A DNA stretch of 64,000 bases from Parvibaculum lavamentivorans DS-1 (GTDB taxonomy: Bacteria; Pseudomonadota; Alphaproteobacteria; Parvibaculales; Parvibaculaceae): NCBI RefSeq assembly GCF_000017565.1, contig NC_009719.1, positions 2,587,001-2,651,000 of the forward strand, read 5' to 3'. A model generated the notes under the pieces. It did not search any database and had not been told where the DNA came from. It was given only the letters and a program-made list of their open reading frames with translations. The position numbers and the translations under genes are program-made. Of this stretch, positions 1-12,260 are shown piece after piece; within the stretch, counting starts at the first letter, position 1; each line of letters opens with the position of its first letter.

Positions 1-97
1 CGACATGCGGCGCTGCGGCGAACGCAATGAGCGCCACCATCGCAAGCGCCATGTTCCTCATCGCTTTCGGCATGCCGGACCCGTCCTTCATCTTCAT
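1..97 (-). CDS. N-terminal fragment of a putative secreted protein
   Basis: Only the first 32 codons lie inside the window; the gene runs off the left edge on the minus strand. From the ATG at 97 the product has a basic start (KMKDG, then PKAMRN) followed by a hydrophobic stretch (MALAMVALIAFAAAP), which looks like a Sec signal peptide. A second ATG at 91 could also be used. A G-rich stretch just upstream may be the ribosome site. The mature part is outside the window, so no function can be given. Confidence 0.55.
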   Translation of the reverse strand, partial: MKMKDGSGMPKAMRNMALAMVALIAFAAAPHV

Positions 98-327
98 GTA
101 GCCCCGTCCCCAAAAGAATAGCTGCCCCGACAGGGCGCCCTCTGCGAGCATTCCCTGTCCCGCATTAAATCCGCGTGAATATGGCTAGGATTCACGAATT
201 TTGGCCGATTCCCGCAACTTTGCCCTCATCTAGCTATCATACGGCACCAAGGTTAACCAGCACGAGCGACCCTCCCAGGCGCCGATTTTCTGCTGTTATT
301 GCCTAAAAGCTTCGGCACAAAAAGGTT

Positions 328-356
328 TTGAAAGACATAAAGATATGTTTATATGC
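328..356 (+). promoter_or_regulatory. Promoter with embedded palindromic operator for the ArsR-methyltransferase/met operon
   Basis: A candidate sigma-70 promoter has -35 TTGAAA (328-333) and an AT-rich -10 (TATATG, about 350-355). A 22-bp imperfect palindrome (335-356, centre 345/346, pattern CATAaA..ATAT..TtTATG) lies between the two elements, where a repressor would block polymerase. The obvious candidate is the ArsR-type regulator encoded 27 bp downstream, by analogy with SAH-responsive ArsR regulators of methionine-cycle genes. The palindrome is seen; the binding partner is inferred. Confidence 0.5.
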
Positions 357-382
357 TTTTCAAAATCAGGGAATGACGGCGC

Positions 383-1375
383 ATGGAGCAACTTCTGGCA
401 GGTCTGAGAGCGGCGGGTGAACCAACCCGCCTGCGTTTGCTCGCTCTGTTGGCGCGCGGGGAACTGACCGTGACCGAGCTCACGCAGATCCTGCGTCAGA
501 GCCAGCCGCGCGTCAGCCGCCACCTGAAGCTTCTCTGCGAAGCCGCCTTGCTGGAGCGGTTCCGGGAGGGAAGCTGGGTTTTCTACCGCCTGGCGGGCTC
601 GGGTCCGGTGGCTGAGCTGGCAGAAGTCCTGAGCGACCTGATCCCGCAGGAAGACATTGTGATCGCGAGGGATATGGAGCGCCTCGAGGCGGTGCGCGCG
701 GCGCGGGCCGAGAAGGCTGCAGCCTATTTCCGGGCCAATGCCGAGGAATGGAGCCGCATCCGGTCTCTTTATGTCCCGGAGGACAAGGTCGAGCAGACGA
801 TGCTGGAGTTCGGCGCGCGGGACGATATCGGCCTTATCGCGGATCTCGGTACCGGCACCGGCCGGATGCTGGAACTGTTCGGGCCCAAGGCAAAAAGCGG
901 CGTCGGGATTGATCTGAGCCCGGAAATGCTTGCGCTGGCGCGGACGCAGCTTGCCCAGGCGCCGCTGCAAAACTGTTCGATCCGTCAGGGCGACCTCTAC
1001 GACCTGCCAATGCAGGACGAGACGGCCGACCTGGTGACGCTGCACATGGTGCTGCACTACCTGGACGACCCGGCGGCTTCCATCGCGGAAGCTGTGCGGA
1101 TTTTGAAGCCGGGCGGACGCCTGCTGATCGCGGATTTCGCGCCGCATGAACTCGACTATCTGCGCGAGACGCATGCGCATCGGCGGCTCGGGTTTGGCGA
1201 GGACGAGGTCAAGGAATGGCTGGCGGATGCCGGCCTTCAAATAAGAGAGACAAGGCATTTGCCGCCGGAAGGCGGCGAGGACGCCAAACTTACCGTCTCG
1301 ATCTGGGTTGCGGACAAGGCCGCCGGGCCGGCACGCAAACCCGAAAAGGCGATGGAATTCGAAGGAGCAAAATAA
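383..1375 (+). CDS. ArsR-family regulator fused to SAM-dependent methyltransferase (SahR-like)
   Basis: The product has 330 residues. The N-terminal part (about 5-75) is an ArsR winged helix-turn-helix, with the typical EPTRLRLLALL start and a recognition helix around SQPRVSRHLKLL. The rest is a class I methyltransferase fold with the SAM-binding loop DLGTGTG at 154-160, an acidic end of strand 2 (GIDLSP) and a LKPGG motif. Such fusions precede methionine-cycle genes in alphaproteobacteria and are thought to sense SAM or S-adenosylhomocysteine. The stop codon overlaps the metF start (TAATG), so the genes are translationally coupled. The role as local met regulator is inferred from context and the upstream palindrome. 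Confidence 0.85.
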   Translation: MEQLLAGLRAAGEPTRLRLLALLARGELTVTELTQILRQSQPRVSRHLKLLCEAALLERFREGSWVFYRLAGSGPVAELAEVLSDLIPQEDIVIARDMERLEAVRAARAEKAAAYFRANAEEWSRIRSLYVPEDKVEQTMLEFGARDDIGLIADLGTGTGRMLELFGPKAKSGVGIDLSPEMLALARTQLAQAPLQNCSIRQGDLYDLPMQDETADLVTLHMVLHYLDDPAASIAEAVRILKPGGRLLIADFAPHELDYLRETHAHRRLGFGEDEVKEWLADAGLQIRETRHLPPEGGEDAKLTVSIWVADKAAGPARKPEKAMEFEGAK

Positions 1376-2277
1376 TGGGAAAACCAGAAAAAAAGGAGCA
1401 GCGCGAGCGGACCCGCGTTTCGTTCGAGTTCTTTCCGCCGAAGACCCCCGAGATGGAAGAGACGCTGTGGCGCTCGATCCGGCGGCTGGAGCCCCTGCAG
1501 CCGGAATTCGTGTCGGTGACTTACGGCGCGGGCGGATCGACGCGGGAGCGCACGCATGCGACGGTCAAGCGCATTCTCGATGAAACGACGCTGGAGCCTG
1601 TCGCCCATCTCACCTGTGTCGGTGCGTCGCGCGCGGAAGTGGATGATGTAATCCGTGCTTATTGGGACGCGGGCATTCGCCACATCGTCGCGCTGCGCGG
1701 CGACATGCCGGAATTGGGCGCGCCATACCAGCCGCATCCGGATGGCTATCAATCGACGCCCGAGCTTATCGCCGCCATTCGCAAGATCGGCGACTTCAAT
1801 GTGATCGTGTCGGCCTATCCCGAAAAGCACCCGGAATCGGTTTCACTCGAAGCCGATATCGAATTGCTGAAAAGGAAAGTCGATGCGGGCGCCACGCGCG
1901 CCATCACCCAATTCGTGTTCGATACCGAAAAGCATGTCCGCTTTCTGGAGAAGGCGACCAAGGCCGGCATCGATGTGCCGATCGTGCCGGGGATCATGCC
2001 GACGACGAATTTCAAAGGTACAAAGCGCATGGCGGAGCGCTGCGGCGCCAGCATCCCGCAATGGCTGGAGAGCTATTACGCCGGGCTGGACGATGAACTG
2101 GAAACAAGAAAGCTCATCGCCGCCTATGTGGCGGCCGAACAGGTCAACCGGTTGCGGGCCTATGGCTTCGACCGCTTTCATTTTTACACGCTGAACCAGG
2201 CAGATCTCACCTTCGCGATCTGCCATGTGCTGGGCTTGCGCCCGCAGGCAGCACTGACGCCGGCAGAGCCGGCTTGA
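1375..2277 (+). CDS. metF: 5,10-methylenetetrahydrofolate reductase
   Basis: This cytoplasmic flavoenzyme reduces 5,10-methylene-THF to 5-methyl-THF, the methyl donor for methionine synthase. The 300-residue length fits bacterial MetF. Family motifs are visible: SFEFFPPK with the catalytic Glu18, [26 protein letters not shown] and [14 protein letters not shown] chose the ATG at 1375 because GAAGGAGC lies 7-14 bases upstream and because it overlaps the previous stop; an in-frame opening further upstream (from 1216) lies inside the regulator gene. The gene is second in the met operon and is followed 10 bp later by the homocysteine-binding half of MetH. Confidence 0.95.
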   Translation: MGKPEKKEQRERTRVSFEFFPPKTPEMEETLWRSIRRLEPLQPEFVSVTYGAGGSTRERTHATVKRILDETTLEPVAHLTCVGASRAEVDDVIRAYWDAGIRHIVALRGDMPELGAPYQPHPDGYQSTPELIAAIRKIGDFNVIVSAYPEKHPESVSLEADIELLKRKVDAGATRAITQFVFDTEKHVRFLEKATKAGIDVPIVPGIMPTTNFKGTKRMAERCGASIPQWLESYYAGLDDELETRKLIAAYVAAEQVNRLRAYGFDRFHFYTLNQADLTFAICHVLGLRPQAALTPAEPA

Positions 2278-2287
2278 GGATATTTCC

Positions 2288-3349
2288 ATGACCAGAGAAG
2301 AACGAATTGAAAAGCTGAAAGCCCTGTCCAAGGAGCGGATTCTGGTGCTTGACGGCGCAATGGGCACGATGATCCAGGGCTACAAGCTCACCGAGGCCGA
2401 TTATCGCGGCGAGCTGCTGAAGGATCATGCGAGCGACGTGAAGGGCGACAATGAGCTGATCTCGTTGGCGCAGCCCGACATCCTGCGCGAAATCCATCTG
2501 AAATATTATCGCGCCGGTGCCGATTTCGCCGAGACCAATACGTTCGGCGCAACCTCCATCGCGCAGGCCGATTATCACCTCGAACATCTCGCCTATCAGA
2601 TGAATGTCGAAAGTGCCCGCATTGCCCGCGAGGCGGCCGACATCGCGGAGAGCGAAACGCCGGGGCGTGTCTGCTTCGTTGCAGGCGTTCTCGGGCCGAC
2701 CAATCGTACGGCTTCCATCTCGCCGAAGGTGAACGATCCCGGTTTTCGCAATGTCAACTTCGACCAGCTGGTCGAATCCTACAAGGAAGCGACGAAGGGG
2801 CTCATCGAAGGCGGCGCCGATACCATTCTGGTGGAGACGATCTTCGACACTCTGAATGCGAAGGCGGCCTTGTTCGCCATCGAAGAAGTGTTCGACGAAC
2901 TGGGCTTCGAGCTGCCGATCATGATTTCGGGAACCATCACCGATATGTCGGGCCGTCTGCTTTCAGGCCAGACGCCGGAAGCCTTCTGGAATTCCGTGCG
3001 CCATGTGAAGCCTTTTTCGATCGGTCTCAATTGCGCGCTGGGTGCCAAGGAAATGCGGCCCCATGTTGCAACCCTCTCCCGCATCGCGGATGCGGGTGTC
3101 AGCGCGCATCCGAATGCGGGCCTGCCGAACGAGATGGGCGAGTACGATCAGGATGCGGCGCAGATGTCGGCTCTGGTCGGCGAGTTCGCAAAGTCAGGTC
3201 TCGTCAACATTGTCGGCGGCTGCTGCGGCACAACGCCGGAGCATATTCACGCCATTGCCGAGGCCGTGAAGGGCGCAACGCCGCGTGCCAAGCCGGAGAT
3301 AGAGCCGCGCCTTCGCCTCTCCGGTCTCGAAGCTTTCACGGCGGCCTGA
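2288..3349 (+). CDS. metH: Methionine synthase, homocysteine-binding subunit (split MetH N-terminal module)
   Basis: This 353-residue protein equals the first barrel of cobalamin-dependent MetH, the homocysteine S-methyltransferase domain. The zinc ligands are present: Cys249 in GLNCALG and Cys312-Cys313 in GGCCGTT, matching Cys247/310/311 of E. coli MetH. The pterin, cobalamin and reactivation modules are encoded by the separate next gene, 50 bp downstream. Split MetH is known from other alphaproteobacteria such as Caulobacter. The two subunits must associate to transfer methyl from 5-methyl-THF through cobalamin to homocysteine. An ordinary stop codon ends the gene and the next gene has its own ATG, so this is not a recent frameshift. 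Confidence 0.93.
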   Translation: MTREERIEKLKALSKERILVLDGAMGTMIQGYKLTEADYRGELLKDHASDVKGDNELISLAQPDILREIHLKYYRAGADFAETNTFGATSIAQADYHLEHLAYQMNVESARIAREAADIAESETPGRVCFVAGVLGPTNRTASISPKVNDPGFRNVNFDQLVESYKEATKGLIEGGADTILVETIFDTLNAKAALFAIEEVFDELGFELPIMISGTITDMSGRLLSGQTPEAFWNSVRHVKPFSIGLNCALGAKEMRPHVATLSRIADAGVSAHPNAGLPNEMGEYDQDAAQMSALVGEFAKSGLVNIVGGCCGTTPEHIHAIAEAVKGATPRAKPEIEPRLRLSGLEAFTAA

Positions 3350-3399
3350 TTTTACGGGCCGCCGTACCATTCCTTCAAAAAAAGTTAGACAAGTATCTC

Positions 3400-6084
<2,685 letters not shown>

Positions 6085-6087
6085 CGC

Positions 6088-6429
6088 TCACTTGAGCGCC
6101 TTCGCCCATTTTTCCGACCACGAGGTAAGGGGCGCGAGTTGCGAAAGCAGTTCGCGCCCCAGCTTTGTCAGGGCATAGCCTTCATCCGGCCTCAGCTCGA
6201 CAATCAGCGCCTCCCGCAGCTCGGCCATGCGGCTGTTGAGGACGCTCGGCGAAAGCCCGCCACAGGCCGCCTGCAGCTCGCGGAAATTGAGCGGCTGCTC
6301 GCGCAGTTCCCAGACGATTCGCAAGACCCAGCGCCGCCCCAGCAGGTCGAGAAGCGCCATCACGGGGCGGCCGGTTGTCGAGCCGCGTACGCGGCGGCCC
6401 GGGCGCGGGGAGGTTTGTGTCCTGGTCAT
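6088..6429 (-). CDS. HxlR-family transcriptional regulator
   Basis: This 113-residue protein has the HxlR winged-helix pattern: ALLDLLGRRWVLRIVWEL, then LNFRELQAACGGLSPSVLNSRM as the helix-turn-helix and a wing ending in YALTKLGREL. There is no N-terminal Cys of the kind used by HxlR redox sensors such as HypR. The gene is divergent from the AhpD-like gene at 6506, with 76 bp between the starts containing inverted TGCTAC/GTAGCA repeats. It probably controls that neighbour. The ligand is unknown. Confidence 0.85.
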   Translation of the reverse strand: MTRTQTSPRPGRRVRGSTTGRPVMALLDLLGRRWVLRIVWELREQPLNFRELQAACGGLSPSVLNSRMAELREALIVELRPDEGYALTKLGRELLSQLAPLTSWSEKWAKALK

Positions 6430-6476
6430 GATCGTAAGATTACCCCTTGTGCTACTAAAAGAGAAGCAGTATGTAT

Positions 6477-6495
6477 TGCTACTGAAATGGTAGCA
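6477..6495. promoter_or_regulatory. Putative HxlR operator (TGCTAC inverted repeat)
   Basis: TGCTAC at 6477-6482 and GTAGCA at 6490-6495 form an inverted repeat with a 7-base spacer, just upstream of the AhpD-like start at 6506. A further TGCTACTAAAA copy at 6450-6460 is a near-perfect direct repeat of 6477-6487, 27 bp apart. The location in the divergent promoter fits autoregulation plus control of the neighbour. The repeat is seen; its use by the HxlR protein is inferred. Confidence 0.4.
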
Positions 6496-6505
6496 GGAGA
6501 CGGGT

Positions 6506-7060
6506 ATGTCGGCACGTATCGAACCGGCCGCGAGGCCCTACGACAAGGACATGGAAGAAACGCTCGAGAAGCTGATGCCGCCGGGCGTCGAACCTCTCGT
6601 CCTGTTTCGGACGCTGGCGCGCAATCCGCGTGTCTTCCGCCGCTTCATGGCGGGCGGGTTGCTCGACAAGGGAACCATTTCAATGCGTGAGCGCGAAATC
6701 GCCATCGATCGGGCATGCGCGCGCTGCGGCGGCGAGTATGAATGGGGTGTGCATATCGCGCTCTTCGCGGAACGCGTGGGTTTCGGTCCGGCGGAGGTAG
6801 CCGCTACGGTTGCGCCGGGCGCCGACGCAGAATGCTGGAATGCACGCGAAAGGCTGATCGTCCGGCTGGTCGATCAGTTGCACGAAGCAAACACTGTCGA
6901 CGACGAATTATGGGCCGCCCTGAAGGGGGAGTTCAGCGACGAACAGCTGCTCGAGCTGATCGTTCTCACGGGCTTCTATCACATGGTTTCGTTCGTCGTG
7001 AACGCGACGCGGCTGCCGCTGGAAGACTATGCGGCGCGCTTTCCGGAAGCGGCGGCCTGA
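6506..7060 (+). CDS. Carboxymuconolactone decarboxylase / AhpD-like protein
   Basis: The 184-residue product belongs to the CMD/AhpD alkylhydroperoxidase-like superfamily. The core motif CARCGGEYEWGVH (Cys71, Cys74, Glu77, His83) has the CxxC pair and downstream His of AhpD-type peroxidase/disulfide-reductase proteins. The helical segment WNARERLIVRLVDQLH is also typical. An AGGAGA ribosome site precedes the ATG. The divergent HxlR gene suggests stress- or substrate-induced expression. The exact reaction (peroxide reduction or lactone decarboxylation) cannot be told from sequence. Confidence 0.8.
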   Translation: MSARIEPAARPYDKDMEETLEKLMPPGVEPLVLFRTLARNPRVFRRFMAGGLLDKGTISMREREIAIDRACARCGGEYEWGVHIALFAERVGFGPAEVAATVAPGADAECWNARERLIVRLVDQLHEANTVDDELWAALKGEFSDEQLLELIVLTGFYHMVSFVVNATRLPLEDYAARFPEAAA

Positions 7061-7068
7061 ACAAGCAA

Positions 7069-7096
7069 AGAGGGCGCACTTTGCGGTGCGCCCTCT
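7069..7096. terminator. Hairpin between convergent genes
   Basis: A perfect 11-bp stem (AGAGGGCGCAC at 7069-7079 with its complement at 7086-7096) encloses a 6-base loop, 9 bp after the stop of the AhpD-like gene. No strong T-tract follows on the plus strand (GAAATTCTT). It may work in both directions, serving the minus-strand microprotein gene beginning at 7227 as well. Confidence 0.55.
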
Positions 7097-7146
7097 GAAA
7101 TTCTTGTGCCGGCCGTTCTTTCCGCATTCGGCCTGCCGCGTCTGGA

Positions 7147-7227
7147 TCAGATGAAACCCATCGTCACGGCGCCGACGAACAGAAACGCAAGCCCGGTCGC
7201 CAGATATCCAACCTTCATTGCCAGCAT
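7147..7227 (-). CDS. 26-residue hydrophobic microprotein
   Basis: A short minus-strand frame starts at the ATG at 7227, preceded by GGAGG with good spacing, and ends at TGA (7147-7149). The product is almost entirely one membrane segment: a short start with one Lys (MLAMKVG), then YLATGLAFLFVGAVTMGFI. It looks like one of the single-span small membrane proteins common in bacteria. The ribosome site, composition and position in otherwise empty intergenic sequence support it. I do not recognise a named family and give no function. Confidence 0.5.
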   Translation of the reverse strand: MLAMKVGYLATGLAFLFVGAVTMGFI

Positions 7228-7472
7228 TTCAGCCTCCACTCGTCGTGGTCAGACGAAAATTTCAGGCCGAAAGACGGCTGCTCGCAAGCAAAATCGTGGC
7301 GCCTTCCCGGCCGGTCCGTGCGGGTGTCGCAAGATCGCTCGCCAAGCGATTGATTCTGCCCGAGGAATCCTCTGTGGATGAATTTCTGTCAGCTTACCCT
7401 GTTATGCGTTTCGGGCGGGGGTTGTGTCACTCGGTTTTCACCCGCGCGCATTTTCCCGTTGCGAATTGTACT

Positions 7473-8453
7473 TCATGAGTGGAATCGGATGACGGGCTTG
7501 CCGAGGCTTTGGCGATCCAGAAGCCGCTGCAGCACCATGGGCGCTTGCGCCAGGGGAAAGCTCGCCGCCGGTTCCGGGTCGATGCGGCCTTGTTCTATCC
7601 ACGCCGTCAATGTCTTCAGAAGGGGAATATTGTCGGCCGAGTTGGCGCGGATATAGCCGCCCCAATCGACGCCGACGATCGAGCAGCGTTTCAGCAGTGC
7701 GAGGTTCAGCGGAATTTTCGGGATGGCGCCCGCCGCGAAGCCGACGACGAGATGCCGGCCGCCCGGCGCGAGGCTGCGCAAGGCGGCTTCCGAGAAATCG
7801 CCGCCGACGGGATCGTAGACGAGGTCCACATCGCGCCGCCCGGTGAGCGGCTCGAGTTCCTTGCGCCATTCCGGATTTGTGTAATCGAGGGTGAAGTCGG
7901 CGCCGCGGGCCTTTGCCGCCGCGCGCTTCTCCCCGGTGGAAGCGGCGGCGATCACGCGGGCGCCCATGGCCTTCGCGACATCTATCGCCGCCATGCCGAC
8001 GCCGCCCGCAGCACCCAGCACGAGAACGGTTTCGCCCTCGCGCAAATGTCCGCAGGTCTCGAAGCCGTAAAGCGCCGTGCAATAGGAGACGATGAAGCCC
8101 GCCGCCGCTTCCGCGCTCATCCTGTCCGGCACGGGAATGCAGCTTGCGGCGGGGAGGGCGATTTTCCCGGCAAGCGCGCCGCGCGGCGAAAGCGCCATGA
8201 CGCGCTTGCCCATCAGCGCATCGGGCGCCCCTTCGCCAAGCGCGACAACCTTGCCCGCGACTTCGCTGCCGGGAATGAAGGGCAGGGGCAGCTTCACCTG
8301 ATAGGTGCCGGCAACGAACAGCGCGTCGACATAGCCGAGGCCCGCCGCTTCGGTTTCGATCACCACTTCGCCTTTTCGCGGCGACGGATCGTCCATCTCT
8401 TCGAGCTTGAGATCGGATGGCGCGCCATAACTGACGCAGCGGATCGCTTGCAT
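7473..8453 (-). CDS. NADPH:quinone oxidoreductase-like medium-chain dehydrogenase
   Basis: This 326-residue protein of the MDR superfamily (quinone oxidoreductase/QorA branch) has an N-terminal GroES-like domain with PFIPGSEVAGKVVALG. Its Rossmann domain has the nucleotide loop VLGAAGGVGMAAIDVAKAMG. The catalytic and structural zinc cysteines of alcohol dehydrogenases are absent, as expected for this zinc-free branch. The start at 8453 (MQAIRCVSYG) is chosen because it matches the family start and has AGGGA upstream; the frame is open further. It is followed upstream by the 5-oxoprolinase gene on the same strand, 64 bp away. The substrate is unknown. Confidence 0.85.
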   Translation of the reverse strand: MQAIRCVSYGAPSDLKLEEMDDPSPRKGEVVIETEAAGLGYVDALFVAGTYQVKLPLPFIPGSEVAGKVVALGEGAPDALMGKRVMALSPRGALAGKIALPAASCIPVPDRMSAEAAAGFIVSYCTALYGFETCGHLREGETVLVLGAAGGVGMAAIDVAKAMGARVIAAASTGEKRAAAKARGADFTLDYTNPEWRKELEPLTGRRDVDLVYDPVGGDFSEAALRSLAPGGRHLVVGFAAGAIPKIPLNLALLKRCSIVGVDWGGYIRANSADNIPLLKTLTAWIEQGRIDPEPAASFPLAQAPMVLQRLLDRQSLGKPVIRFHS

Positions 8454-8517
8454 TTGCTTTTCCCTGCCGAAGTTTCCGGCGCGCATCATGCGCGAGGCAG
8501 GCAAAGATGCAAGCGGA

Positions 8518-11500
8518 TCAGGCCTTGCCGTAGCCGCCGCCGCCGGGCGTCTTCACAATGACGGCATCTCCCGCCGCCAGTTCGGCCTGCGCCGAACCAT
8601 CGAGTAACTCGGTTCGGCCGTCGCTGCGGCGCAGTTCATTCTCGCCGGGCGCCGCGTCCTTTCCGCCCGCGAGGCCGAACGGCGCGACGATGCGATGCGT
8701 CGAGAGGATGGAAAGGCTCATCGGTTCGCGGAAGCGGATGGTGCGGATGACGCCGTCGCCGCCTTTGTGTTTGCCGCCGCCGCCCGAGCCCTTGCGAATG
8801 CTGAAATCCTCCAGCAACACGGGAAAGCGCCATTCGAGTATTTCGGGGTCGGTCAGCCGCGAATTCGTCATATGCGTCTGCACGGCATCCGCGCCGTCGA
8901 AATCGGGGCCGGCGCCCGCACCGCCGGCAATCGTTTCATAATATTGATGCCTGTCATTGCCGAAGGTGAGGTTGTTCATCGTGCCTTGCGCCGATGCCAT
9001 CGCGCCGAAGGCGCCGAAAAGCGCGTCCGTCACCGCCTGGCTCGTCTCCACATTGCCGCCGACAACGGCCGCGGGATAGCGCGGGCTCAGCATCGAGCCT
9101 TCGGGAATGACTATTTCGATTGGCTTCAGGCAGCCTTCATTCAGCGGAATGTCCTCGTCCACCATGCAGCGGAAAACATAGAGCACCGCCGCGCGCGCAA
9201 CGGCCGATGGCGCATTCAGGTTGCTGGCGAGCTCGCCGCTCGTGCCGCTGAAATCTATCCTTGCGCTGCGCTGCTCCTTGTCCACGGTCACGCGCACGCA
9301 GATCACCGAACCATCATCCATGCGCTGCTCGAAATGCGCATCCTTCAGCCGGTCGATTACGCGGCGGACATTTTCCTCCGCATTGTCCTGCACATGGCCC
9401 ATATAGGCCTCGACGACAGGCAGGCCGAATTCGGCCACCATGCGGCGCAGTTCCCGGCTGCCTTTCTCGCAGGCGGCAATCTGGGCGCGCAGGTCCGCGA
9501 TGTTCTGATCGGGATTGCGCGCGGGGTATTTCCCGCCTGCCAGCAGCGACCTCATTTCCGTCTCGTGAAAAATGCCGCCCGTCACGATGCGGAAATTGTC
9601 GATCAGCACGCCTTCTTCTTCGACGGTCCTTGAATGCGCGGGCATCGATCCGGGCGATATGCCGCCGATATCGGCGTGGTGGCCGCGCGCGGCAACATAG
9701 AAAAGCCGCTCCCGCCGGGCTTCGTCATAGACAGGCGCGACCACCGTCACATCGGGCAGGTGGGTGCCGCCATTATAAGGCGCGTTCAGCACGAAGACGT
9801 CGCCAGGTCCCATCCCGGTGTTCTGGTCGATCACCGCGCGCACGCTGGCGCCCATCGAGCCGAGGTGAACCGGCATATGCGGCGCGTTTGAAACAAGCCC
9901 GCCCTCGCGGTCGAAGACGGCGCAGGAAAAATCGAGCCGTTCTTTGATGTTGACGGAGGAGGCCGTGTTCTGAAGCGTTGCGCCCATCTGTTCGGCAATG
10001 GACATGAAGCGGTTGTTGAAAATCTCCAGCATCACAGGGTCCGCCCCCGTGCCGATCGCCACGCGCGGCGGCAGCGGCTCCGTCCGCCGCATCACCACGT
10101 CATCATCGGGCGTAATCTCGGCGCGCCAGCCGGGCTCGACGACGATCGTCTGGTTCGGCTCGACGATGAGCGCCGGCCCCGTCAGCCCGTGGCCCGGCTG
10201 CAGTGTCTCGCGAAGGAAGATTTCGGCCTCCCGCCACGCATGGGCCATGTAGATCCGGCGCCTGTCGAATGCCTCGGGCGTGCCGCTTGCGGATGCGCGT
10301 TTCGTGGCGGCGCCATCGGGCACCGCGTTCTCCTCCGCGGTCACCTCCACAGCCTCCACCACGATGCCTTTTCCCTCGAAGCTGAAGCCGAATTGAGCCT
10401 CATGCGCCTGCCTGAAGGCTTCCGCTGCCGCCTGCCGGTCCCGCGCGGAAAAATCGATCTGCAGGATGGTGTCGCTGCCTTCGTAGCGAAGGTGGAGAAG
10501 GGGCCTCGTGTTGATCGCGGCCCCGTCCACGCCCTGGCTTTCGATCTCACGCTTCGCGGCCGCCGTCAGGCTGGCGAGGGCATCGTCAAGTGCAGGCAGC
10601 AGCTTCTCGTTCAAGGGGCTCAGCACGGCGCGCACATGCGAGGCAGTGATCCTCGCCTGGCCGATGCCATAAGCGGAAAGCAGGCCGGACAAGGGATGAA
10701 CATGCACGGTCGTCATGCCGAGCGCGTCGGCCACCAGGCAGGCATGCTGGCCGCCCGCGCCGCCGAAGCTCGCAAGCACATAGGAGGTCACATCATGGCC
10801 GCGCTCGACGGAGATTTTCTTGATCGCGTTGGCCATGTTCTCGACGGCAATGCGCAGGAAGCCATCGGCTACGTCTTCCGGCGTCCTGCCGCCGCCGATC
10901 CGCGCCGCGAGTTCGGCGAATTGCCGGCGCACCGTCTCCGCGTCGAGCGTCTGGTTCTGCTCCGGGCCGAAAACGGCCGGGAAGAGGTCCGGCTGCAGCT
11001 TCCCCAGCATCACATTCGCGTCGGTCACGGCAAGCGGCCCGCCGCGCCGGTATGAGGCGGGACCGGGCGTTGCGCCCGCGGATTGCGGACCCACCTGAAA
11101 GCGTCCGTCTTCATAGCGCAGGATAGAGCCGCCGCCCGCGGCAACGGTATGGATGCGAAGCATGGGCACGCGCATGCGTATGCCCGCGACCTGCGTCTCG
11201 AAGCTTCGCTCATAGTCGCCATTGTAGTGCGAGACGTCGGTGGAGGTTCCGCCCATGTCGAAGCCGATGACCCTCGCGAAGCCCGCGCGTGCCGCCGTCA
11301 TGGCCGCGCCGACCACGCCGCCGGCCGGGCCGGAGAGAATGGCATCCTTCCCCTGAAAGAGGCCCGCATCGGTCAGGCCGCCGGAAGACTGCATGAAGAA
11401 GAGCCTCGTGCCGCTTTCCTCCATGTCGATTTCGGCGGCAATCCGGTCGACATAGCGGCGGAGAAGAGGGGAGAGATAGGCATCGACAACGGTCGTGTCG

Positions 11501-12135
11501 CCGCGCGAGACGAATTTGATGAGCGGGCTTGTGTTGTGGCTCGTCGAGATTTGCGTGAAGCCGATGTCGCGGGCCAGGCGTTCGGCTTCCGCTTCATGCG
11601 TGTGATGGCGATAGCCATGCATGAAGCAGATGGCGACGGAGCGGATGCCTTGGTCGAAGGCTCTTTGCAATGCCTCCCGGGTTTCCCCGGCGTCGAGAGG
11701 TGCGAGCACTTCCCCTTCCGCCGTCACGCGCTCGTTCACCTCCGCAACGCGCTCATAAAGCAGTTCGGGTTTTTCGATCTTCAGGCGGAAGAGGTGGGGC
11801 CGCGCCTGATAGCCGATGGCAAGCGCATCGCGAAAGCCGCGCGTGGTGAGAAACAGCGCGCGGTCGCCCTTGCGCTCAAGCAGCGCATTCGTCGCCACCG
11901 TCGTCCCCATCTTCACCGCGCCGATGCGGCCTGCGGGCAGGGGTTCGTTTCCGGGAACGGCGAGAAGATCGCGAATGCCCTGCAGGGCCGCGTCTTCATA
12001 ATTCTCGGGATTTTCGGACAGGAGCTTCAGCGCATGCAGGCCGCCATCCGGCGCCCGGCCGATAATATCGGTAAATGTTCCCCCGCGATCGATCCAGAAG
12101 TCCCAGCGCGCGGAGGGCGTATGCTCTGTCGTCAT
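8518..12135 (-). CDS. 5-oxoprolinase / hydantoinase A-B fusion
   Basis: The 1205-residue product joins a HyuA-type half and a HyuB-type half in one chain, the layout of ATP-dependent 5-oxoprolinase (OPLAH, usually about 1200-1290 residues). The first half starts with [14 protein letters not shown], the ATPase phosphate loop, and contains [12 protein letters not shown] and HTVAAGGGS. The second half begins near [20 protein letters not shown]. The enzyme would open 5-oxoproline, or a related hydantoin, to glutamate using ATP. The ATG at 12135 is chosen because the family N-terminus follows within a few residues; the frame is open to 12369. Substrate choice between oxoproline and hydantoin is not decided by sequence. 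Confidence 0.88.
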   Translation of the reverse strand: MTTEHTPSARWDFWIDRGGTFTDIIGRAPDGGLHALKLLSENPENYEDAALQGIRDLLAVPGNEPLPAGRIGAVKMGTTVATNALLERKGDRALFLTTRGFRDALAIGYQARPHLFRLKIEKPELLYERVAEVNERVTAEGEVLAPLDAGETREALQRAFDQGIRSVAICFMHGYRHHTHEAEAERLARDIGFTQISTSHNTSPLIKFVSRGDTTVVDAYLSPLLRRYVDRIAAEIDMEESGTRLFFMQSSGGLTDAGLFQGKDAILSGPAGGVVGAAMTAARAGFARVIGFDMGGTSTDVSHYNGDYERSFETQVAGIRMRVPMLRIHTVAAGGGSILRYEDGRFQVGPQSAGATPGPASYRRGGPLAVTDANVMLGKLQPDLFPAVFGPEQNQTLDAETVRRQFAELAARIGGGRTPEDVADGFLRIAVENMANAIKKISVERGHDVTSYVLASFGGAGGQHACLVADALGMTTVHVHPLSGLLSAYGIGQARITASHVRAVLSPLNEKLLPALDDALASLTAAAKREIESQGVDGAAINTRPLLHLRYEGSDTILQIDFSARDRQAAAEAFRQAHEAQFGFSFEGKGIVVEAVEVTAEENAVPDGAATKRASASGTPEAFDRRRIYMAHAWREAEIFLRETLQPGHGLTGPALIVEPNQTIVVEPGWRAEITPDDDVVMRRTEPLPPRVAIGTGADPVMLEIFNNRFMSIAEQMGATLQNTASSVNIKERLDFSCAVFDREGGLVSNAPHMPVHLGSMGASVRAVIDQNTGMGPGDVFVLNAPYNGGTHLPDVTVVAPVYDEARRERLFYVAARGHHADIGGISPGSMPAHSRTVEEEGVLIDNFRIVTGGIFHETEMRSLLAGGKYPARNPDQNIADLRAQIAACEKGSRELRRMVAEFGLPVVEAYMGHVQDNAEENVRRVIDRLKDAHFEQRMDDGSVICVRVTVDKEQRSARIDFSGTSGELASNLNAPSAVARAAVLYVFRCMVDEDIPLNEGCLKPIEIVIPEGSMLSPRYPAAVVGGNVETSQAVTDALFGAFGAMASAQGTMNNLTFGNDRHQYYETIAGGAGAGPDFDGADAVQTHMTNSRLTDPEILEWRFPVLLEDFSIRKGSGGGGKHKGGDGVIRTIRFREPMSLSILSTHRIVAPFGLAGGKDAAPGENELRRSDGRTELLDGSAQAELAAGDAVIVKTPGGGGYGKA

Positions 12136-12260
12136 GCCGCGCAACCTGCCACAGGCGGCCGGGAGCGGAAAGCCTGCGGGTTCCGCCACGTCGCATTTCC
12201 GCAAGGGGATGCTTGCATTTCGCAGGTGCGAGACTCCCGAAAACGCCTTAAGCTGTCGGC

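Noticed and set aside
100-382. SAM-II, SAM-V or SAH riboswitch upstream of the met operon
   Set aside because: I looked for their conserved cores and found none. Control by the palindrome and the ArsR-type regulator is a sufficient explanation.
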